The notes under the pieces are model-generated. The model saw nothing but the letters and a program-made list of their open reading frames with translations. It was not told the DNA's origin and made no database searches. Shown one piece after another: positions 1-5,942 of a stretch of DNA of 5,942 bases. Made by a program: the position numbers and the translations under genes. Every line of letters starts with the position of its first letter. The first letter of the stretch is position 1. Origin of the DNA: Candidatus Sumerlaeota bacterium (GTDB taxonomy: Bacteria > Sumerlaeota > Sumerlaeia > MWCT01 > JAGHBZ01); NCBI GenBank assembly GCA_021160705.1, contig JAGHBZ010000100.1, forward strand, positions 1 to 5,942. The letters are read 5' to 3'.

Positions 1-1
1 G

Positions 2-1072
2 GTCTCTGCAACACTAATTGGCAGAGATAAAGAGACCGACCTTGCACTCCTGAAATTAGACGTAAAACCAGAAGACCTGCCACTGCCTTATGCGGAGTTT
101 GCAGATTCTTCTCAACTTGAGGAGGGTCAGTTTGTAATGGCGTTGGGTGCGCCTTTCGGGTTCACGCGTTCTATTTCGCTTGGCATCATCTCCAATACCA
201 ATCGGTATCTTGGGTTTGAGTCCATCTACAAATACAATGTCTGGCTTCAGACAGACGCAGCTATTAATCCCGGTAATAGTGGTGGTCCTCTGGTAGACAC
301 TGAAGGTAAAATCGTCGGTATAAATACCCTTGGATTGATGATTATCGGCGAAAATATCGGGTTCGCTATCCCCTCAAATGTCGTAAAAGATATTGTCGGG
401 CGTCTAAAGAGAGACAAAGAGGTAATTCGAGCGTGGTTAGGTCTTCATTTACAGCCATTAAACGATTTTTACTCAAATACATTTATTGATGCAGAGCGCG
501 GGGTGCTTATTTCAGATGTGGACAAAAATTCACCTGCCCGGGAGGCTGGGATTGCCTCTGGTGACCTATTGCTCTCGGTTAATGGTATTCCCACAGATGG
601 TTATTATGCAGAGGACCTGCCGGGGATTCGCTGGTTTCTGGCAGACCTCCCGGTCGATAAACCTGCGGCTCTCAAAATCAAACGTGGCAATGAACTCCTT
701 ACCATTAACGTTACTCCTGTGTTAAAAGGCAAAGTGGAAGGCGAAGACTTTGATTGTGAACGATGGGATATGACCGTTAAAGAAATCAATAAGTTTAAAA
801 ACCCTGACCTTTACTTTTATCGGAAGCAGGGTGTATTTGTCCAGGGCGTAAAATATCCGGGCAATGCCGCTGACGCTGGAATTCATACCAATGATATAAT
901 TCTTAGCATTGACCACAAATCTATCAATACCCTTGATGATATAAAGAAACTCTATAAAGAGATAATCGAGGACAAAAAGCGTGAAAAAAAGGTTCTGCTC
1001 GAAATCCTCAGGAGTGGTTATAAACGCTGGATTGTTCTGGATTATCGGAAGGACTATGATGAGGAGGAGTAA
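2..1072 (+). CDS. HtrA/DegP-like serine protease (S1C family) with two PDZ domains, 5'-truncated by window edge
   Basis: The reading frame is open from base 2, so the methionine at 137 is internal and the true start lies upstream of the window. Of 356 visible residues, numbered from base 2, the first ~140 are the C-terminal part of a trypsin-like domain. GRDKETDLALLKLD holds the catalytic Asp (residue 13), and INPGNSGGPL holds the nucleophile Ser (residue 93, codon 278-280). The catalytic His is expected upstream, out of view. PDZ1 spans ~144-240, with the carboxylate-binding loop RGVLI near 166 and SPAREAGIASGDLL after it. PDZ2 spans ~253-350 (KQGVFV, then AADAGIHTNDIIL). The protein ends in an acidic tail, DYDEEE. 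Family knowledge: such enzymes are exported, form trimers or larger oligomers, and degrade or refold misfolded envelope proteins. The visible catalytic residues look intact, so I expect an active protease. The stop lies 6 bases before the next gene, which suggests co-transcription. I give no specific symbol because DegP, DegQ and DegS orthology cannot be settled from this fragment. Confidence 0.93.
   Translation, partial: VSATLIGRDKETDLALLKLDVKPEDLPLPYAEFADSSQLEEGQFVMALGAPFGFTRSISLGIISNTNRYLGFESIYKYNVWLQTDAAINPGNSGGPLVDTEGKIVGINTLGLMIIGENIGFAIPSNVVKDIVGRLKRDKEVIRAWLGLHLQPLNDFYSNTFIDAERGVLISDVDKNSPAREAGIASGDLLLSVNGIPTDGYYAEDLPGIRWFLADLPVDKPAALKIKRGNELLTINVTPVLKGKVEGEDFDCERWDMTVKEINKFKNPDLYFYRKQGVFVQGVKYPGNAADAGIHTNDIILSIDHKSINTLDDIKKLYKEIIEDKKREKKVLLEILRSGYKRWIVLDYRKDYDEEE
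1063..1069 (+). promoter_or_regulatory. Ribosome binding site of the second HtrA-like gene
   Basis: A purine-rich GGAGGAG run lies 9 to 11 bases upstream of the ATG at 1079. It sits inside the last codons of the preceding protease gene, where it encodes part of the acidic tail. A second weak match, AAGGA at 1071-1075, is only 3 bases from the ATG and is less likely to be used. The overlap of this site with the upstream gene's end suggests translational coupling between the two genes. Confidence 0.6.
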
Positions 1073-1078
1073 GGAACA

Positions 1079-3439
1079 ATGCTCAGGGCTCTTTTAATAG
1101 GAATGTTGTCGTTGTGTCTGCTTGTTCCGGTAATTACTTACCCGGCAGACCAACCTCAAGAGAGCATTTCAATTCTCTCACCAGCAACTATTCAGAAGGC
1201 AAAAGATGTCTTGAAGAACTCGCTGGTCACCGTTCATCTCTACTGCAAAAAGTTGCCTGAGGATAAGCCAAGTGAACTCAGGGGTGATAAATCCATTTAT
1301 AAGGAATTTGCCGAGAAAAATACTTCCCTTGACCTGGTAGGGTTTGTCATTGATAAGGAGAAAAATTGTATCATCCTTGACCCCTGTTTTGACCTTCGCC
1401 ATCTGGATAAGGTCGAACTCACACTTCCCATTTCAGGGAAAACCATTGAAGGTGAAATCTCCGCAATCCTGCTACCTACACCGGCATTATTGGTCAGACC
1501 AAAAATGTTAAATGAGGCTGAGGAGCTTAGACCTTTAGAGTTCGCCAGGGTCTCAGAACAATTACCAGCGAACCAGTCTTTTTTCTCTGTCTCTGCATAT
1601 AGAAAGTTGCAAAAAGTGATGTTAAATACGAGACTGGTGAGTCCTGGATGGGGTCCTTTAGCAGAGGAAAAATCCGCTTTCTTTATATATTGCCCCCTGA
1701 ATACTTACGGACTTTTCTCTGGTTATTATCGTAGTATGGTCGGGCAGCTCTTCTCACTTGCAGTAATCCTGAACACAGAACTCAAGCCCATAGGTATTGC
1801 CACTCATTCATTTCTTGAATGGGATGAGACTTATGCACCCTGGAAAGGTGTTTCTCTGCAGAGCGCTCAACGACTTACCCTTAATGAATATCAGTCATCC
1901 CTTGAGCAATTTCAGAAGACTTATGAGCCCTTATTGTATAAAGTGAAAATTGAATTTCGCCAGAAAACCGAAGAGGAAGAAGGGGATATGTTCGGTTCCT
2001 TTTATAGTATGTTTGGCTATGGTGGCGGGAAAATGGAAGACCTTGAATCTTATGGATTGGCAATAAACGACTCCACCTTACTCGTGCCAGAATTCCTGGA
2101 TAGAAAAAAGGCAGCTATCATAAAGGCTATTACTCTGACGTTACCTGACGGCACAGAGAGTGAAGGTGAATTTCTGGGCACATACAAGGATTTTGCCGCT
2201 ATCTTGGTAAAACTCAAAGGCGATAACCACTTTCCTCAGAACGCACAGGGGCTAATGGCGTTTGAGCCAATCCGTCCGTATAAGATGTATTTTTCTCTGC
2301 ACACTGAGGAGAAATTTGGCAAAAAAGACGTTACCTGTAACCATTTTCGCTGCTACGATAGGTCAAAGACAGATGAAAATCAGTATTGCTGGAATCTATA
2401 TGGTGAAATCAGTACCGGAGATTTTGTCCTTGATAATCAGGGTAAACTCGTTGGCTTATTCATAAAAAAGCGTGAAAAGGACGAAGAGATTAAACAATAT
2501 GTTGGAGCAAGGAAATCTTATTATGAAAAATACTTTGGGGGTGAGGAATGGTTTACTCCAAAAGGCGAAGAAGACCTGCTTGCCCTTGCAGATATTAAGG
2601 ACTCCATACTTCACCCAGCTGCTCATCTTGACCCGCGAATCAAACCGCTAACAAAAGAAGAGGCAAAGCAAAAAGTCTGGCTTGGTGTGGAGTACTCTCC
2701 TATGAATAAAGAACTCGCAAAAAATCTGAACGTGGAAAAACCCACTAAAGATGGAGAAATCGGTATTTTAATCAGCCAGGTATATCCGGGCTCCCCGGCA
2801 GAGAAAATCGGTTTAAAATCAGGCGATATTATCCTGAGTGTCAGAAAGAAAGACGCTCGTTACCCCATTGAATTGCAACCCCCTGAGGATGAATTTAAAG
2901 AATTTGATTATGGTAGATTTAACGTGCCCAAGGCGTTTGAGGCATTTGGTTTTAAGATGCCTGAAAAGAAACCCTGGCGGTCGCGAAAGAATTATTTCAC
3001 AGGTCTGCTGGATACCATAGGCGCCGGTGAAGAGATTGAGATGACATACTACACCGGGGAGCAGACCGTGACAAAGTCAGTGACCATTCAGCCAGCACCA
3101 CCGGATTTCGAGAGCGCCAAGAAATTTAAGGACGATGATATTGGGTTGACCTTGAAAGACCTTACCTATGAAGTGCGTGCTGCACTCCAGATTGCGGATG
3201 ACCAGTACGGAGTGGTGGTCGCAAAAGTGGAGACCGGTACACCCGCTTCAGTCGCCGGGATTAAACAATACGAAATCCTGACTGCGCTTGATAATCAGCC
3301 TTTGAAAGATGTGGATGACTTTAAAGCCAGGGTCAAATCTGCTCAGGATGCCGGAAAGGAAAAGGTCTCGTTGCGCATCCTGAGTATGGGCAAAAGCCGT
3401 GTGGTTGACCTGAAATTACCCAAGAAAAAATCTGATTGA
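1079..3439 (+). CDS. Exported HtrA-like pseudoprotease: two degenerate trypsin-like domains plus two PDZ domains
   Basis: This complete 786-residue protein starts with a likely signal peptide (hydrophobic residues 4-19, then YPADQ); LSLC at 10-13 is not a good lipobox. Domain A (~38-250) follows the HtrA fold pattern. GFVIDKEKNCIILDPCF matches the catalytic-His region, but Cys103 stands where His is expected. LPTPALLV has no Asp at the expected site. FSLAVILNTELKPIGI matches the GNSGGPL region: Ser226 aligns, but the surrounding glycines are gone. Domain B (~285-470) repeats the pattern. VPEF (336-339) replaces the His region, KDFAAILVKL keeps an Asp (371), and ISTGDFVLDNQGKLVGL (from 444) has Thr446 at the Ser site. 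PDZ1 (~533-672) carries a long insertion; PDZ2 (~687-782) resembles PDZ2 of the upstream protease. I infer a catalytically dead adaptor, chaperone or regulatory partner of that protease, acting outside the cytoplasmic membrane. The alignments were made by eye; the PDZ calls are firm, the two pseudo-trypsin calls less so. Confidence 0.82.
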   Translation: MLRALLIGMLSLCLLVPVITYPADQPQESISILSPATIQKAKDVLKNSLVTVHLYCKKLPEDKPSELRGDKSIYKEFAEKNTSLDLVGFVIDKEKNCIILDPCFDLRHLDKVELTLPISGKTIEGEISAILLPTPALLVRPKMLNEAEELRPLEFARVSEQLPANQSFFSVSAYRKLQKVMLNTRLVSPGWGPLAEEKSAFFIYCPLNTYGLFSGYYRSMVGQLFSLAVILNTELKPIGIATHSFLEWDETYAPWKGVSLQSAQRLTLNEYQSSLEQFQKTYEPLLYKVKIEFRQKTEEEEGDMFGSFYSMFGYGGGKMEDLESYGLAINDSTLLVPEFLDRKKAAIIKAITLTLPDGTESEGEFLGTYKDFAAILVKLKGDNHFPQNAQGLMAFEPIRPYKMYFSLHTEEKFGKKDVTCNHFRCYDRSKTDENQYCWNLYGEISTGDFVLDNQGKLVGLFIKKREKDEEIKQYVGARKSYYEKYFGGEEWFTPKGEEDLLALADIKDSILHPAAHLDPRIKPLTKEEAKQKVWLGVEYSPMNKELAKNLNVEKPTKDGEIGILISQVYPGSPAEKIGLKSGDIILSVRKKDARYPIELQPPEDEFKEFDYGRFNVPKAFEAFGFKMPEKKPWRSRKNYFTGLLDTIGAGEEIEMTYYTGEQTVTKSVTIQPAPPDFESAKKFKDDDIGLTLKDLTYEVRAALQIADDQYGVVVAKVETGTPASVAGIKQYEILTALDNQPLKDVDDFKARVKSAQDAGKEKVSLRILSMGKSRVVDLKLPKKKSD

Positions 3440-3450
3440 AAATAGTAAGC

Positions 3451-3480
3451 TTGATATAAATTATTCAAACTTTGTATAAC
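3451..3480 (+). promoter_or_regulatory. Putative sigma70-type promoter of the hydrogenase gene
   Basis: TTGATA at 3451-3456 matches the -35 consensus at 5 of 6 bases. TATAAC at 3475-3480 matches the -10 consensus at 5 of 6, with an 18-base spacer. Transcription would begin near 3487, giving a leader of about 44 bases before the ATG at 3531. The surrounding AT-rich gap is the only non-coding space upstream of the hydrogenase gene, which supports independent transcription from the HtrA pair. AT-rich DNA gives chance matches, so this remains a prediction. Confidence 0.5.
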
Positions 3481-3517
3481 TAATATGCATTTTAGAAATT
3501 TGGTAGACCAACTCAGT

Positions 3518-3522
3518 GGAGG
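3518..3522 (+). promoter_or_regulatory. Ribosome binding site that fixes the hydrogenase start at 3531
   Basis: GGAGG lies 8 bases before the ATG at 3531, an ideal Shine-Dalgarno placement. The frame also offers a GTG at 3516, but that codon abuts this site and would leave the GGAGG inside the coding sequence. Family members typically begin directly at the stretch MKRIAIDPITRLEGH, which the ATG gives and the GTG would extend by five residues. The ATG is therefore preferred. Confidence 0.8.
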
Positions 3523-3530
3523 ATATAAAA

Positions 3531-5009
3531 ATGAAGAGGATAGCAATTGACCCGATTACGAGACTTGAAGGTCATGGGAAAATTACAATTTTTCTAACTG
3601 ATGAGGGAGAAGTGGCGAATGTGTATTTTCAAATCCCGGAGCTACGGGGTTTTGAGCGATTTGCTGAAGGCAGACCCGTTGAGGAACTGCCACACATTAC
3701 ACCGCGAATTTGTGGTGTGTGTCCGGAAGCACATCATATGGCTTCTGGTAAAGCCGTTGACGCAGTCTTTCACGTTGACCCACCACCTACCGCAAAAAAA
3801 CTTCGTGAACTCCTTTACAGTGCCTTTTTTGCTGAAGACCACACGCTACATTTTTACATCCTTGCGGGACCGGATTTTCTGACAGCGCCAGATGCACCCG
3901 TTGCAGAACGAAATATTCTGGGAGTCATCAAGAAAGTGGGGTTAGAGGTTGGTGGCAAGGTCATTGAGATGCGCAAACGCTGTAATCGTGTGATGGAAAT
4001 CCTTGCAGCACGCCAATGCCATCCTATATGTAATTTACCCGGCGGCGTGTCAAAAGGACTGAATGATGATGAACGCAAGGAGATTGAGGATATTGCTCAC
4101 TGGGCAATTGAATTCTCCCTGTTCAGCATAGACGCATTTAAAAAACTTGTGCTCGGTAATCCAAAATATAAAGAGTTAATTCTTAGTGATATGTACTACC
4201 ACGAAACCTACTCTATGGGACTTGTGGATGAGAATAATAAAGTAAACTTTTACGATGGCAAAGTAAGAGTGGTGGATACGAAGGGAAACGAGTTCTGTAA
4301 ATATGCACCTGCGGAGTATAGAGACCACGTAGCTGAGCACGTTGAGCCCTGGACGTATCTGAAGTTCCCGTTCCTCAAAAAAGTAGGCTGGAAAGGGCTC
4401 GTGGACGGGCAGGACAGTGGTATTTATCGCGCCACACCCCAGAGCCGATTAAATGCCTCTGACGGTATGGCAACTCCTAAAGCCCAGGAAGCCTATGAGG
4501 AATATTATGAGACGCTGACCGGCGACCGCAGTGGCAAAAAACCCGTTCATCATACCCTTGCAATCCACTGGGCTCGCCTGATTGAGATACTTTATGCCTC
4601 TGAGAGAATGCTGGAGCTTATCACTGACCCTGAAATTATGGGAAAGAATATACGCACTATACCTACTGAGACCCCTACTGAAGGAGTGGGCATTGTGGAG
4701 GCACCCCGCGGCACGTTAACTCACCATTACATAACCGACGAGAACGGAATAGTCAAACGAGCAAACCTCATTGTTGGGACGACCAATAATTATGGTGCAC
4801 TTAATCTCTCAGTGAAAAAAGCTGCTCAGGGTCTTATCAAGAAAGGTAAAGAGATTACCGAACCAATTCTGAATATGATAGAGATGGCATTCCGCGCCTA
4901 TGACCCCTGTATGGCGTGTGCCACACATTCGCTCCCCGGCAAGATGCCACTGATTGTGGAAGTCCGTGACACCGATGGCAATCTGATTAAAACAATCCGC
5001 CGTGATTAA
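3531..5009 (+). CDS. [NiFe] hydrogenase large (alpha) subunit, group 3-like (MvhA/HoxH/sulfhydrogenase-alpha type)
   Basis: This 492-residue protein carries the Ni-Fe active site that splits or forms H2. The N-terminal RLEGHGK (11-17) is the conserved RxEGH motif, whose Glu13 is the usual proton-transfer residue. RICGVCPEAHH (59-69) supplies Cys61 and Cys64, and DPCMACATH (458-466) supplies Cys460 and Cys463, so all four metal ligands are present. HPICNLPGG (164-172) and EAPRG (390-394, with the conserved active-site Arg393) also match the family. After His466, 26 residues remain; in this family such a tail is removed by a dedicated endopeptidase after nickel insertion, so a HycI/HyaD/HoxW-type protease should exist in the genome. 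The length and the absence of large insertions fit the soluble cytoplasmic group 3 (3c/3d or sulfhydrogenase) better than membrane-bound group 1. The exact subgroup, and so the electron partner (NAD(P), heterodisulfide reductase or other), cannot be decided here. No small subunit gene is adjacent: upstream lie HtrA-like genes, downstream a convergent gene. Confidence 0.95.
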   Translation: MKRIAIDPITRLEGHGKITIFLTDEGEVANVYFQIPELRGFERFAEGRPVEELPHITPRICGVCPEAHHMASGKAVDAVFHVDPPPTAKKLRELLYSAFFAEDHTLHFYILAGPDFLTAPDAPVAERNILGVIKKVGLEVGGKVIEMRKRCNRVMEILAARQCHPICNLPGGVSKGLNDDERKEIEDIAHWAIEFSLFSIDAFKKLVLGNPKYKELILSDMYYHETYSMGLVDENNKVNFYDGKVRVVDTKGNEFCKYAPAEYRDHVAEHVEPWTYLKFPFLKKVGWKGLVDGQDSGIYRATPQSRLNASDGMATPKAQEAYEEYYETLTGDRSGKKPVHHTLAIHWARLIEILYASERMLELITDPEIMGKNIRTIPTETPTEGVGIVEAPRGTLTHHYITDENGIVKRANLIVGTTNNYGALNLSVKKAAQGLIKKGKEITEPILNMIEMAFRAYDPCMACATHSLPGKMPLIVEVRDTDGNLIKTIRRD

Positions 5010-5010
5010 T

Positions 5011-5079
5011 AATTCTGACTTAAGAGGCAATAAAGAACAGCAGTTCAGGAGAAAAAGGCTATACTTTTTTGTCAGGATT
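5011..5079. terminator. Weak palindromic structure between convergent genes, possible terminator region
   Basis: The 121-bp gap between two convergent stop codons contains nested inverted repeats. AATTCTGAC (5011-5019) can pair with GTCAGGATT (5071-5079) as a 9-bp stem with one G-U pair. Inside lie GAAC/GTTC (5035-5046) and AAAAAG/CTTTTT (5052-5069, 6-base loop). The last is symmetrical enough to be read on either strand. None is a classic GC-rich hairpin followed by a U-tract: the T-run forms part of the stem itself. The location is where termination of both transcripts is expected, but the structure is weak. Confidence 0.25.
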
Positions 5080-5130
5080 GTTATATTAAGAAATCTGTGA
5101 CGTTTAATTTATTTGATAGAGTTCCGCGTA

Positions 5131-5942
5131 TTAAGGATTGCTCTTATCCAACCCAGAAGAATTGAGTTCTATCATTATCCCTGTCAGTCCCTGAACAAAT
5201 GCCTTTTTAAGCAACCTGCTTAATGGTACGGGTAAGAAGATGTCATTATGTTTGCCTGAAATAACAGGAAATGGCTCCCACTGATAATCATCAAAACGAG
5301 CAAATACTCGCATCCCGGGTTTTATGCAGTTTGAAAATAATGGTGGCGTACCAGCAATAATTTCATTATCATTAAGCGAGCTAACAACCATCCATTGTGC
5401 TCCTGAACGCGCATAGACCATTTCTTTATCCATTGCATGTTCAGCCGGAATTATTTGAATCCCCCCGCAATGTTCACTGCTTATAGGACCTGTCTTTAAT
5501 TGCTCTTTTGTAATCTTCCTAACTGTAGATATGCAAATTACACCAGGATGGTTTGCACGAACCCTACTCAACCCTGCGTAGATACTGCCCTGAAATCTAC
5601 CTATGCCAACCACAGGTTTTAGAACACGTGCAACCCGGAAGATTTTCCCATCTTTGGAGACTGCAGTGACGACTCCATTATATTTATTTTCAAAGATTAT
5701 TTTAGCAGGTGTATCCTTATATAGCTCACATTTAATTCTTAAAATGTCTCCGTCTGAAGGCTGATAGTCATAAGAAAGAGGTCTAAAACGTGAGGCTCGA
5801 CCACGGCAGTATTCAACTTTTGAACCAACAAAAGGAGCTTTCTCGTAAAATATCGACGTTCCTGCTGAAATGTCAGTTTCTATTTTGTAATCAAATAATG
5901 AGAGACTGCCGCGTTCGCTGAGCTCACAGCATTCCTCTGGCA
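5131..5942 (-). CDS. Unrecognised protein, N-terminus beyond window edge
   Basis: On the minus strand an open frame runs from the window's right edge to a TAA at 5131-5133, giving 269 visible C-terminal residues. The GTG at 5613 is not a convincing start: the frame continues upstream of it without a stop to base 5940, with protein-like composition. I do not recognise the family. The sequence has many short hydrophobic stretches alternating with polar turns and looks mainly beta-stranded. Notable segments are GDILRIKCELYKDTP (64-78), VVGIGRFQGSIYAGLSRVRA (110-129) followed by NHPGV, and GGIQIIPAEHAM with YARSGAQWMVV after it. Five cysteines are visible (4, 5, 45, 71 and one in the ICIS segment), plus one in SEHCGG and one in SNCIKPG. 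No transmembrane segment is visible, and any signal peptide would lie outside the window. It converges on the hydrogenase gene and so is not in its operon. An exported or structural beta-rich protein is a guess only. Confidence 0.72.
   Translation of the reverse strand, partial: PEECCELSERGSLSLFDYKIETDISAGTSIFYEKAPFVGSKVEYCRGRASRFRPLSYDYQPSDGDILRIKCELYKDTPAKIIFENKYNGVVTAVSKDGKIFRVARVLKPVVGIGRFQGSIYAGLSRVRANHPGVICISTVRKITKEQLKTGPISSEHCGGIQIIPAEHAMDKEMVYARSGAQWMVVSSLNDNEIIAGTPPLFSNCIKPGMRVFARFDDYQWEPFPVISGKHNDIFLPVPLSRLLKKAFVQGLTGIMIELNSSGLDKSNP

Noticed and set aside
137..1072. Treating the methionine at 137 as the start of the protease
   Set aside because: The frame is open upstream to base 2 and encodes the conserved catalytic-Asp segment of the same domain, so the start would remove part of the fold. 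There is also no fitting ribosome binding site before 137.
1079..1140. Lipoprotein signal (LSLC at residues 10-13)
   Set aside because: The residue before Cys is Leu rather than Gly, Ala or Ser, and the Cys sits in the middle of the hydrophobic stretch, not after it.
3423..3450. Rho-independent terminator after the pseudoprotease gene
   Set aside because: An A-rich stretch and an AAGCTT palindrome are present, but there is no stem of useful length and no following T-tract.
3516..3530. GTG start at 3516 for the hydrogenase subunit
   Set aside because: It would place the Shine-Dalgarno GGAGG inside the gene and add five residues before the family's usual N-terminus. The ATG at 3531 has ideal spacing.
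3642..4078. Minus-strand open frames within the hydrogenase gene, and the other overlapping frames in the protease genes
   Set aside because: They overlap strongly supported genes, lack ribosome binding sites, and their translations look like antisense shadows of low complexity or unusual composition.

Overview
The window looks like chromosomal DNA from an uncultured bacterium of moderate GC content. The proteins are rich in Lys, Glu and Ile. The gene style, a secreted HtrA-like protein pair beside a group 3-type [NiFe] hydrogenase large subunit, would suit an anaerobic lineage, possibly a thermophilic candidate phylum. That placement is inference: there is no rRNA or other phylogenetic marker here. 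I see no tRNA or rRNA, CRISPR array, transposase, integrase or long repeat.

Layout. Positions 2-1072 (+) carry the 3' part of an HtrA/DegP-type S1C serine protease. Its catalytic Asp and Ser are intact, and two PDZ domains follow. Six bases later, 1079-3439 (+) encodes a 786-residue exported protein. I read this as two tandem degenerate trypsin-like domains followed by two PDZ domains, with the catalytic triad largely replaced in both copies. The two genes form an operon-like pair, and the second is best described as a pseudoprotease relative of the first. A 91-bp gap contains a plausible sigma70-type promoter and a strong Shine-Dalgarno sequence. It leads to 3531-5009 (+), a complete [NiFe]-hydrogenase large (alpha) subunit with all four cysteine ligands and a C-terminal maturation extension. 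No small subunit, diaphorase-type partner or maturation gene lies next to it in the window. After a 121-bp convergent intergenic region with weak palindromic structure, 5131-5942 (-) is the 3' part of a gene I do not recognise. It stays open to the window edge.

How they work together. The HtrA pair probably acts in the envelope, in protein quality control or as a protease with a catalytically dead partner or scaffold. The hydrogenase subunit would act in the cytoplasm in H2 oxidation or evolution, but only with a small subunit encoded elsewhere. Its own promoter suggests it is transcribed separately from the HtrA pair. Nothing in the sequence ties the hydrogenase to the proteases beyond being neighbours. 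The most unusual element is the double-pseudoprotease HtrA-like protein; the second is the isolated hydrogenase large subunit.
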